From the NCBI GenBank assembly GCA_928724745.1, contig CAKMXJ010000003.1, positions 1,488,001 to 1,552,000 on the forward strand: 64,000 bases of DNA, read 5' to 3'. Positions 1 to 9,858 of the stretch are shown one piece after another; within the stretch, counting starts at the first letter, position 1, and each line of letters begins with the position of its first letter. The DNA is from Anthracocystis setariae. Its lineage: Eukaryota; Basidiomycota; Ustilaginomycetes; Ustilaginales; Ustilaginaceae. Position numbers and translations under genes: made by a program. The notes below the pieces were generated by a model that ran no database searches, was not told the origin of the DNA, and worked only from the letters and a program-made list of their open reading frames with translations.

Positions 1-1
1 C

Positions 2-169
2 GATGTGGAAGCAATAGGAGATCTGGATGTGGACAAGTTGGTGAAAGAGCGGCGAGTGGCTGCTACGCCGAGGCGGCCAACAGCGGAACGTGATGTTATC
101 GAGCGCAGCATGGCCGAGTATATAGTCGCGACTAGTTGTTGGTGTAAAGCGAGCACTTTGGAACGGTAG
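2..169 (+). CDS. 3' end of an unidentified gene (partial at left edge)
   Basis: An open frame enters from the window edge (codons in phase with base 2) and stops at TAG 167-169, giving about 55 residues. The peptide is mixed and charged, with an Arg/Pro-rich stretch (ATPRRPTAERD) and a Cys/Trp-containing tail (CWCKASTLER). That is more like a protein C-terminus than random intergenic sequence. No family is recognised. The gene would be co-directional with SWI1 downstream. Because only 168 bases are present, this could also be chance open sequence or part of an untranslated region. Confidence 0.4.
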   Translation, partial: DVEAIGDLDVDKLVKERRVAATPRRPTAERDVIERSMAEYIVATSCWCKASTLER

Positions 170-885
170 TGCTGCAGCTGCGACCTTGCTGCGATGGCGA
201 TGGATGGTTTCAAGATATCAAGTAGTGCCAAAGATGACGGTCTATATTTGATCTTGGTGGTTGGAGGGAATGAAAGCAACGCAATTGCAAGCAAAGCAAA
301 GCAAAGCCATCGCCTTCTTGTCTTTACTCTTTTGACTCTCTCTCTCTCTCACTTCGACTCTCTTGGGTGGAGCAGCATTATTCGCTTTGATTGCGCTTTG
401 GCTCTGTTCAGCTGAGCTCAGCCATTCAACGCGCAATCCAAAGTCAGCAATTTGCCAAAATCCCACCATTGTCAGATCACTTTTTTCTGACTGGATCTGG
501 ATCTACACTGCTGCTTGGCAAGAAACAAGAATCGGGCAATAATCAAGATTGAATATGGGGCCGCATTCATTCATTGACTCAAATCGACTCGTCGCGCTCC
601 ATCGTGAGAATCGCAATAATGTCGCATCCGATTCAACATTCACGATTGCCCTTTCACTCCCATATCATCCATTCTCACTCTCTACTCGCTACAACCTCAT
701 CTCATCCCTCCATATACCCGCATAACCCAGGTGGATGCGTGTTCGTCGCCCGTACATTCAGCCTGCCACTTGAGCTGGACGCGCTCCTCCCCACCGCAGC
801 CATCCATCGCGGCTTGCATCCCATCCGCCCGCAATCGCCGTTGGCACGCGTCGTCTCCCTCTCCCGGCGTGTCCATTCCGCCATC
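170..885. other. Intergenic and 5' region of SWI1
   Basis: No gene is supported here. The stretch holds AAAGC/AAGCA-type short repeats near 285-306, a pyrimidine tract (TCTC repeats near 338-352) and the probable SWI1 promoter and 5' UTR. The SWI1 frame stays open upstream of the chosen start, with another ATG at 619. The peptide it would add is rich in His/Ser/Pro and looks like translated leader. Confidence 0.5.
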
Positions 886-1285
886 ATGGCCAACATGTTG
901 CAGTCCATCCGCCAAAACATTGCTGCGTTGCAACGACAATGGGCCATTATCTCCACTCAACCAGATGGGCCTACAAAAACCAACGCGCAACAGCATCTCG
1001 CGTCCCAACTCAAACGTTTACAGATGATGGAGCAGTCCGCCATCCAGTCCATGGGTGCCCACATCCCTCCAGGCGCCCAGCTCGCTCAACCTCAGCAGCC
1101 CACACAGCCTGGTCAGATGGCTCTCCCGCCACAACAGCAACAACTTCAAGCGCAACAGAACATCATGATGCAGGGCCTCAATCCAGCCAGTCTCGCTCAG
1201 ATGCAGCCGCAGCAAACCATCAATGGCACCGGCATGGATCCTAACTTTGCCGGCGTTGCTCAATCCAACGATTTCAACCAGCTTC

Positions 1286-1334
<49 letters not shown>

Positions 1335-2337
1335 GCAGCAGCAGCAGCAGCAGCAGCAATCGTCCTTCGGCCAGCCCAACATGCAACCCCAGCAGATGCC
1401 ACCATCACAACCCCAACCCTCGCAGCAAGCTTTTAACCCGGTTCAGATGTCGGCACCTAGCCCATCCGCTCAAGCGCCCGCAGCTCAAACCATGACAGCC
1501 GCAGGCGGCGCAAAACGTGATTTTGTGGGTACCGTTCGCAACTTTATGGCCCAGCGAGGAACTCCTTTCCCACCACAACTGCCTCTCAGCTTTGTTGGTC
1601 CCGCCTCATCCAATCTTCCAGGCGATACCAAGACCATCGAGCTCCAAGCTTTGTTTGCTGCGGTCATTCATTCCGGCGGCTCGCAACGTGCTGCACAGAT
1701 TCCTGGCTTCTGGGCTGTCATTGCAAGTCGACTCGGTCTCAAGGTCGGACCCCCAGATGGCACCCAATCGGCCCCTGACGCCGTTCCTTCTCCCGGTGAG
1801 GTTCCCGACCGACTTTCTTCGTTCTATCGTGATCGGCTTTCGGCGTTCGAGCAGTTCTGGATGTCGCGCATGCCGCAACGCCAACCATCTGGCCAGAGCG
1901 GTGCAGCAGCCTCGCCAGCCTCTGCCGGCCCCACTTCGGCCTCACAGGATCCGAATATGCAGCCGGGACAGTCGCAGCAGCCAGGCATGAACAACAATGC
2001 TCAGCAACAGCAACAGCAACAGCAAATGCAGCAGCAACAGCATCAACCACTTCAGCAAGCGCAAACCCCGCAGCAGCAGCAGCCACCGTCACAGCCAAAT
2101 CAACCACAACAGCAACAGCAACAGCAGCAACCGCAACAGCAGCAGCCAGGTGCCAATCGTCCAGGTGCACCGGGCCAAATCACACCGGCCAATCTTCCTA
2201 ACACGCTGCACCAACAGATGCTCCAGTTGCAGCACCTCGTTGCATCAGGTCGCATCTCATCTCAGCAGGCGCGTGAGCGCTTCGTTGCCATGCAGCAAGC
2301 GACACGACAGATGATGGTCAAGCAGCAGCAAGAACAA

Positions 2338-2373
<36 letters not shown>

Positions 2374-4761
2374 GCACAGGCACAGCAGGGGCAGTCTGGT
2401 TCGTCGACGGATCCAATGCAAGGGCAACAGCAACAGCAACAGCAACAGCAGCAGCCTCCAGGCATGCAACCATCGCAGTTCCAGCAACCAGGGCAACAGC
2501 CTCCACCTGGAATGCAAGCGTTGCAGAACTTTCCCGGAATGCCTCCCATGCCTGGATCTCAGCCCTCTCAAGCACAGCCCGGCATGCCCGGTCAACCTTC
2601 GTCCGTGCCCAACCAGGGTCTTCCCGGAACCATGCCTGGCCCGCAAGCCGCGCTCTTCAGCGATCCAGCTGCCATGCTGACCCAACAGCAGCAACAGCCG
2701 TTCGACCAACAAGCGCCGCAAGCTGGCGCAGATGGCGTTCCGCAGTGGCCTTCGCAACCTCCAACTGGGATGCCTGCTTCGCCGACCAAACCCAACGGCG
2801 CCATCCCGCAGACGCCAACCAACGTCAAGATGGAAGTCAAACCATCCAAAAGGAAGCGCAAGAAGACGGACAGCATCTCGACGCAGGTCCCTGGGTTGGT
2901 TGGGGTGGACGTCAAGCCGCCAATGCCGCCGCTTGGCGATCAGGCTGGCGCCATGGGTCAGCCTCCCATTCCCGCTCCTCAAGGCTCAGCGCCGATGCCT
3001 TCTCAACCGGCAAAGGAGATGGTGCCCGGCACACAGCAGCCGGTCGGTCCGCCGGCGCCACCGCAGAAGCACAAGATCGAGTATCTTCCTATCCGACGCG
3101 ACGTTCACACACACGGTGGATGGGATCTGTCGCTGGTCGAATCGCAGTATGCGCCGGCGCTGTTGTCGCGCGGGCGTCCGCGCGGTCTGCGCGAGTTGGG
3201 ACTGGTGGATATTCAAGGGTTGATCATGTCTTTGCGCTCGAGATTGAGCTTTGAGGTGGCATACGCGCTCAACACGCTCTTGATTCTGTCAGCGGGGGTG
3301 GGCGCTGCGCCCAACTTTCAATTCGGTCTCGCTGCATGTGAGGATCTTTTGGACGAATTGTTGGATTTGTTGGAGGAGAGCAGCTTTGAAAAAGGGAAAC
3401 AGGAGGATGGTGGGCAAGCGTCAGGTCTGTTTGGAGAGGGGTCAGGGAAGCGGTCGAGCAAACGGATGCGAAAGGAGGGTGGAATTTGTGCTTTGCCCAC
3501 GTACGGCGATTGGATTGCTGCTGCTACCAAGGAGGAGGCCGAGTTGAAGCTGTGGAAGCGCAGAAAGGCGATGCGGAGTCGATCTACAGGGACTAGTGCG
3601 GCAAACGGTACCAGCGAAGCCGAATCGCACGTCTCGTCGTCGGCTGTTTCGGCACACGAGGTGTCCGACAGCACCATTTCGACGTCTGGCATTCTGGCCG
3701 AAAACGAACGCTGCGCCGAAAAGCAAGCCGTCACCGCGCTCACGATCCTGAGCATCCTTAAGAACTTTAGCGCCATGCCAGAGAACATGTACTTCTTCAA
3801 CGGCACGCCGAGGCTGCTGGGCGTGCTGGCCAGGTTGGTGCGCACCGATGCCGAGCGCATTGCTCGGCAGGACGATGATCAGGGTGATTTCTCATCCGAT
3901 GTGGGGGACGATGGGGATGAGAGGACGGTGTTTACGACGGCCGAAGCGTTCCGAGTTCGGAAGGAAGTGTTGATGATGCTGTCGAATCTGTCGGGCGAGG
4001 CGCTTTCGCTGCGCAATCAGGAGGCCGACACGGTGCGAGGCTTGTTTGAACTGCTCGCTTCGTTTATTCTGGAGGCTGGGGCGGTGGAGGAGATGGACCA
4101 TGTTGCCGAGATTGCCGAGGTGGCGGCTAATGTGGCGCAGGGGGGTGGTGTTACGCCGGTGGTGATGAGGAGGATTCCGTATTATGCGGATTTGGCGTTG
4201 GATGCGTTGTCGAAGCTTGCGCTTCCGGATGATAATCGCGAAGTGTTGGGCGCTTTGATTGCAGGCGAGGATATCGAGAAGTTGGTTTCGGAGTTGGTGC
4301 GGTTGCTGCCGTTGACCGAGTCGGACTTTAAGATTCTCAACACGGAGCCGAGGTTGGGGTACTGCGAGCGACTTGCCATGTGTGTGTACAACCTTGCGTT
4401 CCTCGCACCCCCGGCGGTTAAGGTTCGATTGCGAACCTTGCCCGGTCTGTCCGGATTGGTGTTGAGGATCGTTAAGAAACTCGCTCGTGCCACACCCGAG
4501 TTCTCGAGAAACCCATTCTCCGTGCTCTGTCGCAGACTCGTCGAAGCGCTCAGGCTCATCAGCGATGCTCAGGATATGTTCGGTGCCCCAGCTTTGCTTG
4601 GGTTCGGGTTCGGTGATTCATCAGCTTCAACAGGCAGTGTCGGCAAGAAACAAATCGGGTTACTGATAAACGACGAAGATAGCGTCGTCGAAATCCTAGC
4701 CACCAACGAACTAGACGGCGTGATCGGTGACGAGTTGTTCGCCCTCATCGCAAGTGGCTAA
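886..4761 (+). CDS. SWI1: SWI1-type ARID subunit of the SWI/SNF chromatin remodeller
   Basis: Predicted ARID-domain subunit of the nuclear SWI/SNF (BAF-type) complex, which targets nucleosome remodelling to promoters. Start chosen at ATG 886 (MANMLQSIRQN), giving 1291 residues; an in-frame ATG at 619 would add a low-complexity leader. Order: Gln-rich N-terminus with an uninterrupted run of 25 Gln (bases 1285-1359, CAA then CAG codons); ARID/BRIGHT domain at about residues 210-330 (from RDFVGTVRNF to FEQFWMSR); a second long Gln/Pro-rich segment to about residue 640; a basic KRKRKK cluster (possible nuclear signal); then a conserved SWI1/BAF250 C-terminal helical domain from about residue 730 (EYLPIRRDV, HGGWDLS) to the end. 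Intronless. The 3' end faces the Mo25 gene 119 bp away. Family assignment is strong; which Met is used is inference. Confidence 0.9.
1285..1359 (+). repeat. (CAA)n/(CAG)n tract coding 25 glutamines in SWI1
   Basis: Uninterrupted glutamine codons: a CAA block at the 5' side switches to CAG at about 1333, ending with CAA and then TCG. Shorter Gln runs recur at about 2000-2150, 2320-2375 and 2425-2455. Such tracts vary in length between strains and underlie prion-like behaviour of SWI1 in budding yeast. Confidence 0.95.
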
Positions 4762-4880
4762 TCCCTTCTCCCCCCTCCCTCCCAAACCCTTTCGAAGCAA
4801 TCAAATCGCACAACCAAAACGAGTGGAAAACGCAACTAGTGAAAATTGGCAGAAAAAAGGCATGTGTGGGGATGACGACT

Positions 4881-6074
4881 CTACTTGACTTGGGCACCTA
4901 TCCCCGCACCCCCCTGCTGCTGCTGCTGCTGCACCGGCGCGGTCTTACCCGTCGCCTCGATGATCTGAACAACATACTGCTTCTCGTCCACAAACTGCTC
5001 GTCATCCTTATCGTTATGAAACTCGCTCAAAAACTTGACCAACCTATCCCTATTCCTCCTCAGAATATTCTCGATCCCGGCGGGCTTCTTGGGATTGGCG
5101 ACAAACACCTTGAACACATGAAACGCCTCGAACTGAATGTTCTTGCTACGATCGCGTAGCAAGTTCATCATCATCTTGAGATTGTCGTCGCTCGAAATGT
5201 ATTTGGTCATCACGGTAAAGTTGGTACGGTCGAGTAGGATTTCACCGAGCAATTTGAGCGATTGGCGTTTGGTGACGTAGTTGGGCGACTGGAGTAGCGT
5301 GGTGTAGGTGGCGAAGAAGCGGTCGTAGTTGGCTTCCAGGTAGGTTGCTACCATGGATTTGTGCCTTGTGAGCGTTTCTTTGAAGTTGGAAAACGCATCG
5401 CACGAGATGCCAAACGTCGTCGTCTCAATGTACTCGGGGAACGTGTAGAACTTGTCCGAGTATAGGAGGATCTTGGCAAGTTGTTCGTGCCTCAGCATTT
5501 CGCGCAGGATCATGCCGGTGTTGAGCGCCACGTCTGGATTTTCGTAGCCGCGAAGGGCGAGGAAGATGACATCCGGCCGCGTGGCGAGGTATTCGACGGT
5601 GGGGGAGCGAGAGCCGATCTGTCGACGTAGGAGGACGTTGAAGATCTGCGAGACGTCCTTTTTGGCTTCGAATTCGAGCTTGGCAATGTGCGCTACGAGC
5701 AGTTGGAGCACATCGTGTGCGTACACTTCCTGCGCGAGTTGTGCTACCAGTTCGGGTTGCGGATCGGTATCGCCATCGCCAAAGAGAATCATCTTGATCT
5801 GGTTGAGCGTTTTCGACACCTCGTCCACCGCTTTTCTCCTAGCTTCGCTGGATGGTGTGCCGGAAGAGCCGGAGCTCGAGCCCGAGGTGGTAGATGCAGC
5901 CGACGAGGACGAAGCGCCGTTGTTGCCAGAGTAATGGGAGTGGAGAGAGTTGGACGAGCCTGAGCCACCGAGCGTTGACGTGGAATCGAGTCGGAGGATG
6001 GTGTCGCGCAGGTGCCGCACGAGCTCCTGTGGTGTACGCGTTTTGGATTTGAAGATGAAGTTCATTGGGGCCAT
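4881..6074 (-). CDS. Mo25/Hym1-family scaffold protein (CAB39-like)
   Basis: Mo25 proteins are armadillo-like helical scaffolds that activate STE20/germinal-centre kinases. In fungi (Hym1, Pmo25, HymA) they act in the NDR-kinase morphogenesis pathway controlling polarity and cell separation. The 397-residue product covers the whole family: N-terminal [19 protein letters not shown], then about 50 residues of Ser/Gly-rich insertion (residues 35-85), then helical repeats with hallmark segments such as [35 protein letters not shown] and [18 protein letters not shown], ending in a short Gln/Gly tail. ATG 6074 is used; a second ATG three codons later (6065) is equally compatible. Intronless, convergent with SWI1. 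Confidence 0.93.
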   Translation of the reverse strand: MAPMNFIFKSKTRTPQELVRHLRDTILRLDSTSTLGGSGSSNSLHSHYSGNNGASSSSAASTTSGSSSGSSGTPSSEARRKAVDEVSKTLNQIKMILFGDGDTDPQPELVAQLAQEVYAHDVLQLLVAHIAKLEFEAKKDVSQIFNVLLRRQIGSRSPTVEYLATRPDVIFLALRGYENPDVALNTGMILREMLRHEQLAKILLYSDKFYTFPEYIETTTFGISCDAFSNFKETLTRHKSMVATYLEANYDRFFATYTTLLQSPNYVTKRQSLKLLGEILLDRTNFTVMTKYISSDDNLKMMMNLLRDRSKNIQFEAFHVFKVFVANPKKPAGIENILRRNRDRLVKFLSEFHNDKDDEQFVDEKQYVVQIIEATGKTAPVQQQQQQGGAGIGAQVK

Positions 6075-7495
6075 CGGAGACGGGATGGAATGGGACGGAG
6101 GAAGGTTCTGTTGGCAGAGAGAACAAGGGTTCGGTGAGAATGCCTAGTCGGATCACTGACGACAAGATTGTGAGTACGATCAAGAGACCAACAGAGCTTG
6201 CTGTTATCGGATCGTTTCCGAGCTGGATGAGAAGCAATCGACGGATGAGCCGATCAGTAAATGCGAATGCAGATTCTTGCTTGTTGGTAGTGTCTGTGGA
6301 TGTAGGAAGGGAGAGAGCAAGATGTCGTGGCGGGGAAGTAAGAACCCAATGCCGTCAGGGTTGCAAGTGGAGAGAGGGAGTCTCTGTGGGCAGGCTGCGC
6401 TGGTGTTGGTTTCGGCTGTCCCAGGGGCTATGCATGCATACACACGCCGCTGCTCACCCTCTCCCCCTCTCTCTCTCTCTCTCCCACCTCTCTTTCCTCT
6501 TTCTCAGGGGAATTCTGACAAGCGCGCTCTTTTTTTTTTTGCGCCAAAATAGGAGCTTTTGCATCTTTTGTTCACGGCTCAACTGCCTGCCAGCCAGCCA
6601 GCCTATTTTTTTTGTTTTATTATTTTTTTCCCCCTGTAGAGTGTCAACCGACCTGTTCATAAACCAAATTGGGGTGGCGCGCCGCGGTGCCAACTCAATG
6701 ATTCAGTGTAACTGTGCAGCTGCGTGCATAAATACCCTATAGAAAGCTATTGAAAAGCGGTGTTAGCAGGTCAATGTGTGTGTGTGTGGGGGGGGGGGGG
6801 CTTGGCTTTGACTTGACGTTGAAGATCGCTTTCAGCTTAATGGAAGAACGAGTGCGTGGTGAAGAGAGGCACTTGGGTGTTATCGGAATGACCCTTATCA
6901 GTTGGCAGATGCAACAGTGTGTTGACTGTCAGGGCATGGAGGTTGCGGGATCCAAGGAGGCAAAGCGTGGTGCGGCGATACGGCGGACTCATTCGGACTT
7001 GCCTAAACGAGCGCAGCTGCGCTGCAGTTTCGATAATGCTTTGTGAGATCTAGCATTCACACATGTTGCTCTCGATGGTCCACGCTGACCGCCTGAGAAA
7101 GTATATAAAAAATTAGTGCCTTGTCACACGATGCACAGCTTGTATGCAGGATGTGAATAGTAAAGGTAGTGTGTGGATTCCAAAGAAGAGAGATCCGGCA
7201 ATGACCTTGACTATATATACATGAGGAGTGAGGGGTGAGGAGCGAGGAGTGAGGAGACGGGCCACGGAATGTGCTTGGCGGACGCTGACTAAGCGTTAGT
7301 CACGTGCACACGTGACATGCCTCCACACTTTGTTCTTGCTGCTTCCTGCTTTCTGTTCCGACTTCCGCCTCCTGTCAACTTTTTGCAAAGGTCCATGCAT
7401 ACCCTTTCGCATGCTTCCTTCGCCCATTGTCGACCTGACCTTTGATCAGCAACGCCGCTCCTTCAAGAGGACCTGCCGCCATCAAGATTGACAGC
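6075..7495. other. Intergenic region between divergent Mo25 and TGS1
   Basis: No gene is supported. It contains the Mo25 upstream region, a CT-rich tract near 6458-6503, poly-T/poly-A runs near 6528-6540 and 6606-6632, a TG run leading into 13 consecutive G (6788-6800), a TATATAAAAA box near 7102, and a short degenerate GAGGAGTGAGG repeat near 7222-7258. Open frames here (for example an ATG at 6838, about 69 codons) have no recognisable similarity or codon pattern. Confidence 0.5.
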
Positions 7496-8449
7496 ATGGC
7501 CAAGAAACGCAAGCGCACCTCTATTGCCTGTTATGTGTCGCATTTCGATACCTCCACCTCTTCCTCCCCCGCCAAACCCACCGACCCTCCCCCGCATCTC
7601 AACCTCAGCGCCTACCACCCGGACCTGGACCCCTTGACACTTACCGAGTCCGACCTCGCTACCTACCACTCCCTCCTCCCGCACTGTCTCGTGCATCCTG
7701 CGCAGTTTTCACTCAAACTCGCCAAATACTGGCGCCACCGATTCTCGCTGCTCTCGCTCTACTCCTCAGGCTGTCTGCTGGACGAACAGTCGTGGTATTC
7801 GATCACACCGGAGGCGGTAGCTTTTCGAATTGCCAAGCGGTGTGCGACGGATAAAGTGGTGGTGGACTTGTTTGCGGGGGCGGGGGGCAATGCGATCCAA
7901 TTCGCCATGACGTGCGGTAGGGTGATTGCGATCGAAATAGACCCGCTCAAGGTGCAGCTCGGCAGATGGAATGCCAGGATATACGGCGTCGAAGACCGTA
8001 TCACCTATATCCAGGGAGACAGCGTGGATCTCCTGACCACTTTGCAGGAAAGCAATTCACATTGCGAGGATGGGGGGGAGGGGGAGATTTGGAACACCCT
8101 CACAGCACAAGATCTTGCTGACGTTGACGTGGTCTTCCTAAGCCCACCTTGGGGAGGCATCGACTACTCCACCCCGACCTCACTCTACTCGCTCTCTTCA
8201 ATCACCCCACTCGATGGGAAGACACTGTTCAAAACCGTTGCAACAGCATTTAGGACGAACAATATCGCTTACTACCTTCCGAGGAATACCAACCTCACCC
8301 ACCTCTCCTCCCTCTCCCCCGCCCCACACAGTGTAAAGGTCGAATACCAATACCTCAACCACGGCTCCAAACTCTCCTCCCTCACAGCATACTTCGGAGA
8401 CCTAGCCTCGCAGTGGGACGATGAGGCAGACTCTTGGAAGATCATTTAG
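7496..8449 (+). CDS. TGS1: Trimethylguanosine synthase (TGS1-type snRNA/snoRNA cap methyltransferase)
   Basis: A SAM-dependent enzyme that converts the m7G cap of snRNAs and snoRNAs to 2,2,7-trimethylguanosine, normally in the nucleolus or Cajal bodies. Start at ATG 7496 (MAKKRKRTSIACYVS), giving 317 residues, a minimal fungal-size enzyme. Diagnostic features in order: KYWRHRFSLLSLYSSG and the Trp-containing SWYSITPEAVAFRIA that precede the fold; SAM-binding motif VVDLFAGAGGNAIQFA; acidic AIEIDP after strand 2; the catalytic SPPWGG motif; and a late YYLPRNTN segment. The N-terminus has a basic KKRKR stretch that could act as a nuclear signal. Intronless. Its upstream region is shared with Mo25 on the other strand. 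Confidence 0.93.
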   Translation: MAKKRKRTSIACYVSHFDTSTSSSPAKPTDPPPHLNLSAYHPDLDPLTLTESDLATYHSLLPHCLVHPAQFSLKLAKYWRHRFSLLSLYSSGCLLDEQSWYSITPEAVAFRIAKRCATDKVVVDLFAGAGGNAIQFAMTCGRVIAIEIDPLKVQLGRWNARIYGVEDRITYIQGDSVDLLTTLQESNSHCEDGGEGEIWNTLTAQDLADVDVVFLSPPWGGIDYSTPTSLYSLSSITPLDGKTLFKTVATAFRTNNIAYYLPRNTNLTHLSSLSPAPHSVKVEYQYLNHGSKLSSLTAYFGDLASQWDDEADSWKII

Positions 8450-9858
8450 CATCGCTCACTTGTACTTGTATCAGCAACATCACATACCCATTCAATGCTT
8501 CAGTTCCATTGCTGCATTTGTCCCCATCTCCCACCTTGGCCGTCGATTGATGTGAACTGCATCTCTATAGATTGAACCTCGATCTGATCATCTCCTTTCT
8601 CCTAATGCTCCAATTGCTCGTTCGTTCTAGACGTCAACTATTCACGTTGCCACGCACCTCCATGTCTATGATTTTGCTCAAGCTTGACCAACCAAGCGTC
8701 GCCACCAACAATCGTTCACTCTGGTTCTGCATCAAGTTTGCACCAACTCTTTTCCTCTTGCACCGCTACTAACTGTAGGGCATTCGTGTCCCTGTCCGAG
8801 AACTTGGGCTATTGAAGTTTCCCCTCTTGCTGCTCCATTTGCTTATCTATGTCTTCACCTCAGTGTCCTTTCTCCAGCCCGAAGAGGACACCCCGCTACA
8901 CAACGTTTCAATCTCGATGCTACTTTTCTCCGAAGCTCCCTCTCCATCTACACCGGGTCTCGTTGGAATTCCACCTCGAGGTGCTTCGCATCTTCTTGGG
9001 CTCAAGAACCGACATGTTACCCCACTTAACACAGCTTTACCTGCCAAGTCTCTCGTCTCGCTTCAGCCTGGCGTGATCTGTTCAGGTTGTCCCTCATGCA
9101 GCTCTAATTTCACAGTCTACCATCCACATCGCTGCCATTATTCTCCAACCGCTCGAAACCTTGTCGCGATTGCACCCCACTCAAAACTTCGATCTCGGGT
9201 TTGGCATTCGTCGCCAACTCCCCATCTCTCGAGTGACTTGGAATTGTAGCTACCTAAACGGTTCAACCTCGATCTAACCACCTGTTCCCTCCTCCCTCTC
9301 GGGAAATGCTCTTTCTAAACATCATTGATGAACATCGTCATTCAATTCCAAGATTGGGGGACCTTGGACAACCACATATTAACCCCCGGCGCGCAATGCA
9401 GATTTACCCAGCCCACTTGAGTGTTTCAAGTTGATCTCTCTTTCTCGTGGTTGAGGATGTACATCTAAGCTTTTTGATCTGTTCACATTGTCACCCACCT
9501 CCTGCGTAAACAATCTTTTAATCAAAACCCACTCTAGTCATCTTACACTGACTTTCGTCTTACAGCTACACCCCACTCTTTCTCTCCACTCTCACATGCT
9601 TTCTCTTACACAATCTTGTCCCCTATCTCGTTTCTACTAAACCGCACCTCATCTATCCATATTGCTATCGTGATCTCTCTGTAAGTTTCTAGTTGGATCA
9701 CTGTTTCGTGATCGTTAAGCAAGCTTCACTTTGAATGAAAAGAATCATCTGCTTCACTTAATTCAATTGACGTGCTTCCTCGAAGCATGACAATTGCATC
9801 CCTCCTCTAACACGATCATCTCCCCATTCCTCCTCCTCCTCTACTCTACTCTACTCTC
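8450..9858. other. 1.4-kb gene-empty T/C-rich stretch with degenerate repeats
   Basis: Lies between the TGS1 3' end and the hydrolase 3' end. No frame looks coding. It is T/C-rich and shows degraded similarity within itself: TTCACGTTGCCACGCACCTC near 8641 resembles the segment near 9482, GATCTGTTCA occurs at 9075 and 9477, and AACCTCGATCT occurs at 8574 and 9264. A CTACT microrepeat lies near 9840-9858. Confidence 0.5.

Noticed and set aside
619..885. N-terminal extension of SWI1 from the upstream ATG
   Set aside because: The added peptide is His/Ser/Pro-rich and looks like translated leader; ATG 886 has a better context and starts a helical conserved-looking segment. Not fully excluded.
6838..7044. 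69-codon ATG frame between Mo25 and TGS1
   Set aside because: No similarity, no codon pattern and no splice extension giving a sensible protein.
8812..9249. 145-codon plus-strand frame after TGS1
   Set aside because: Begins at a non-ATG codon, Ser/Leu/Pro-rich from T/C-rich DNA, no motif.
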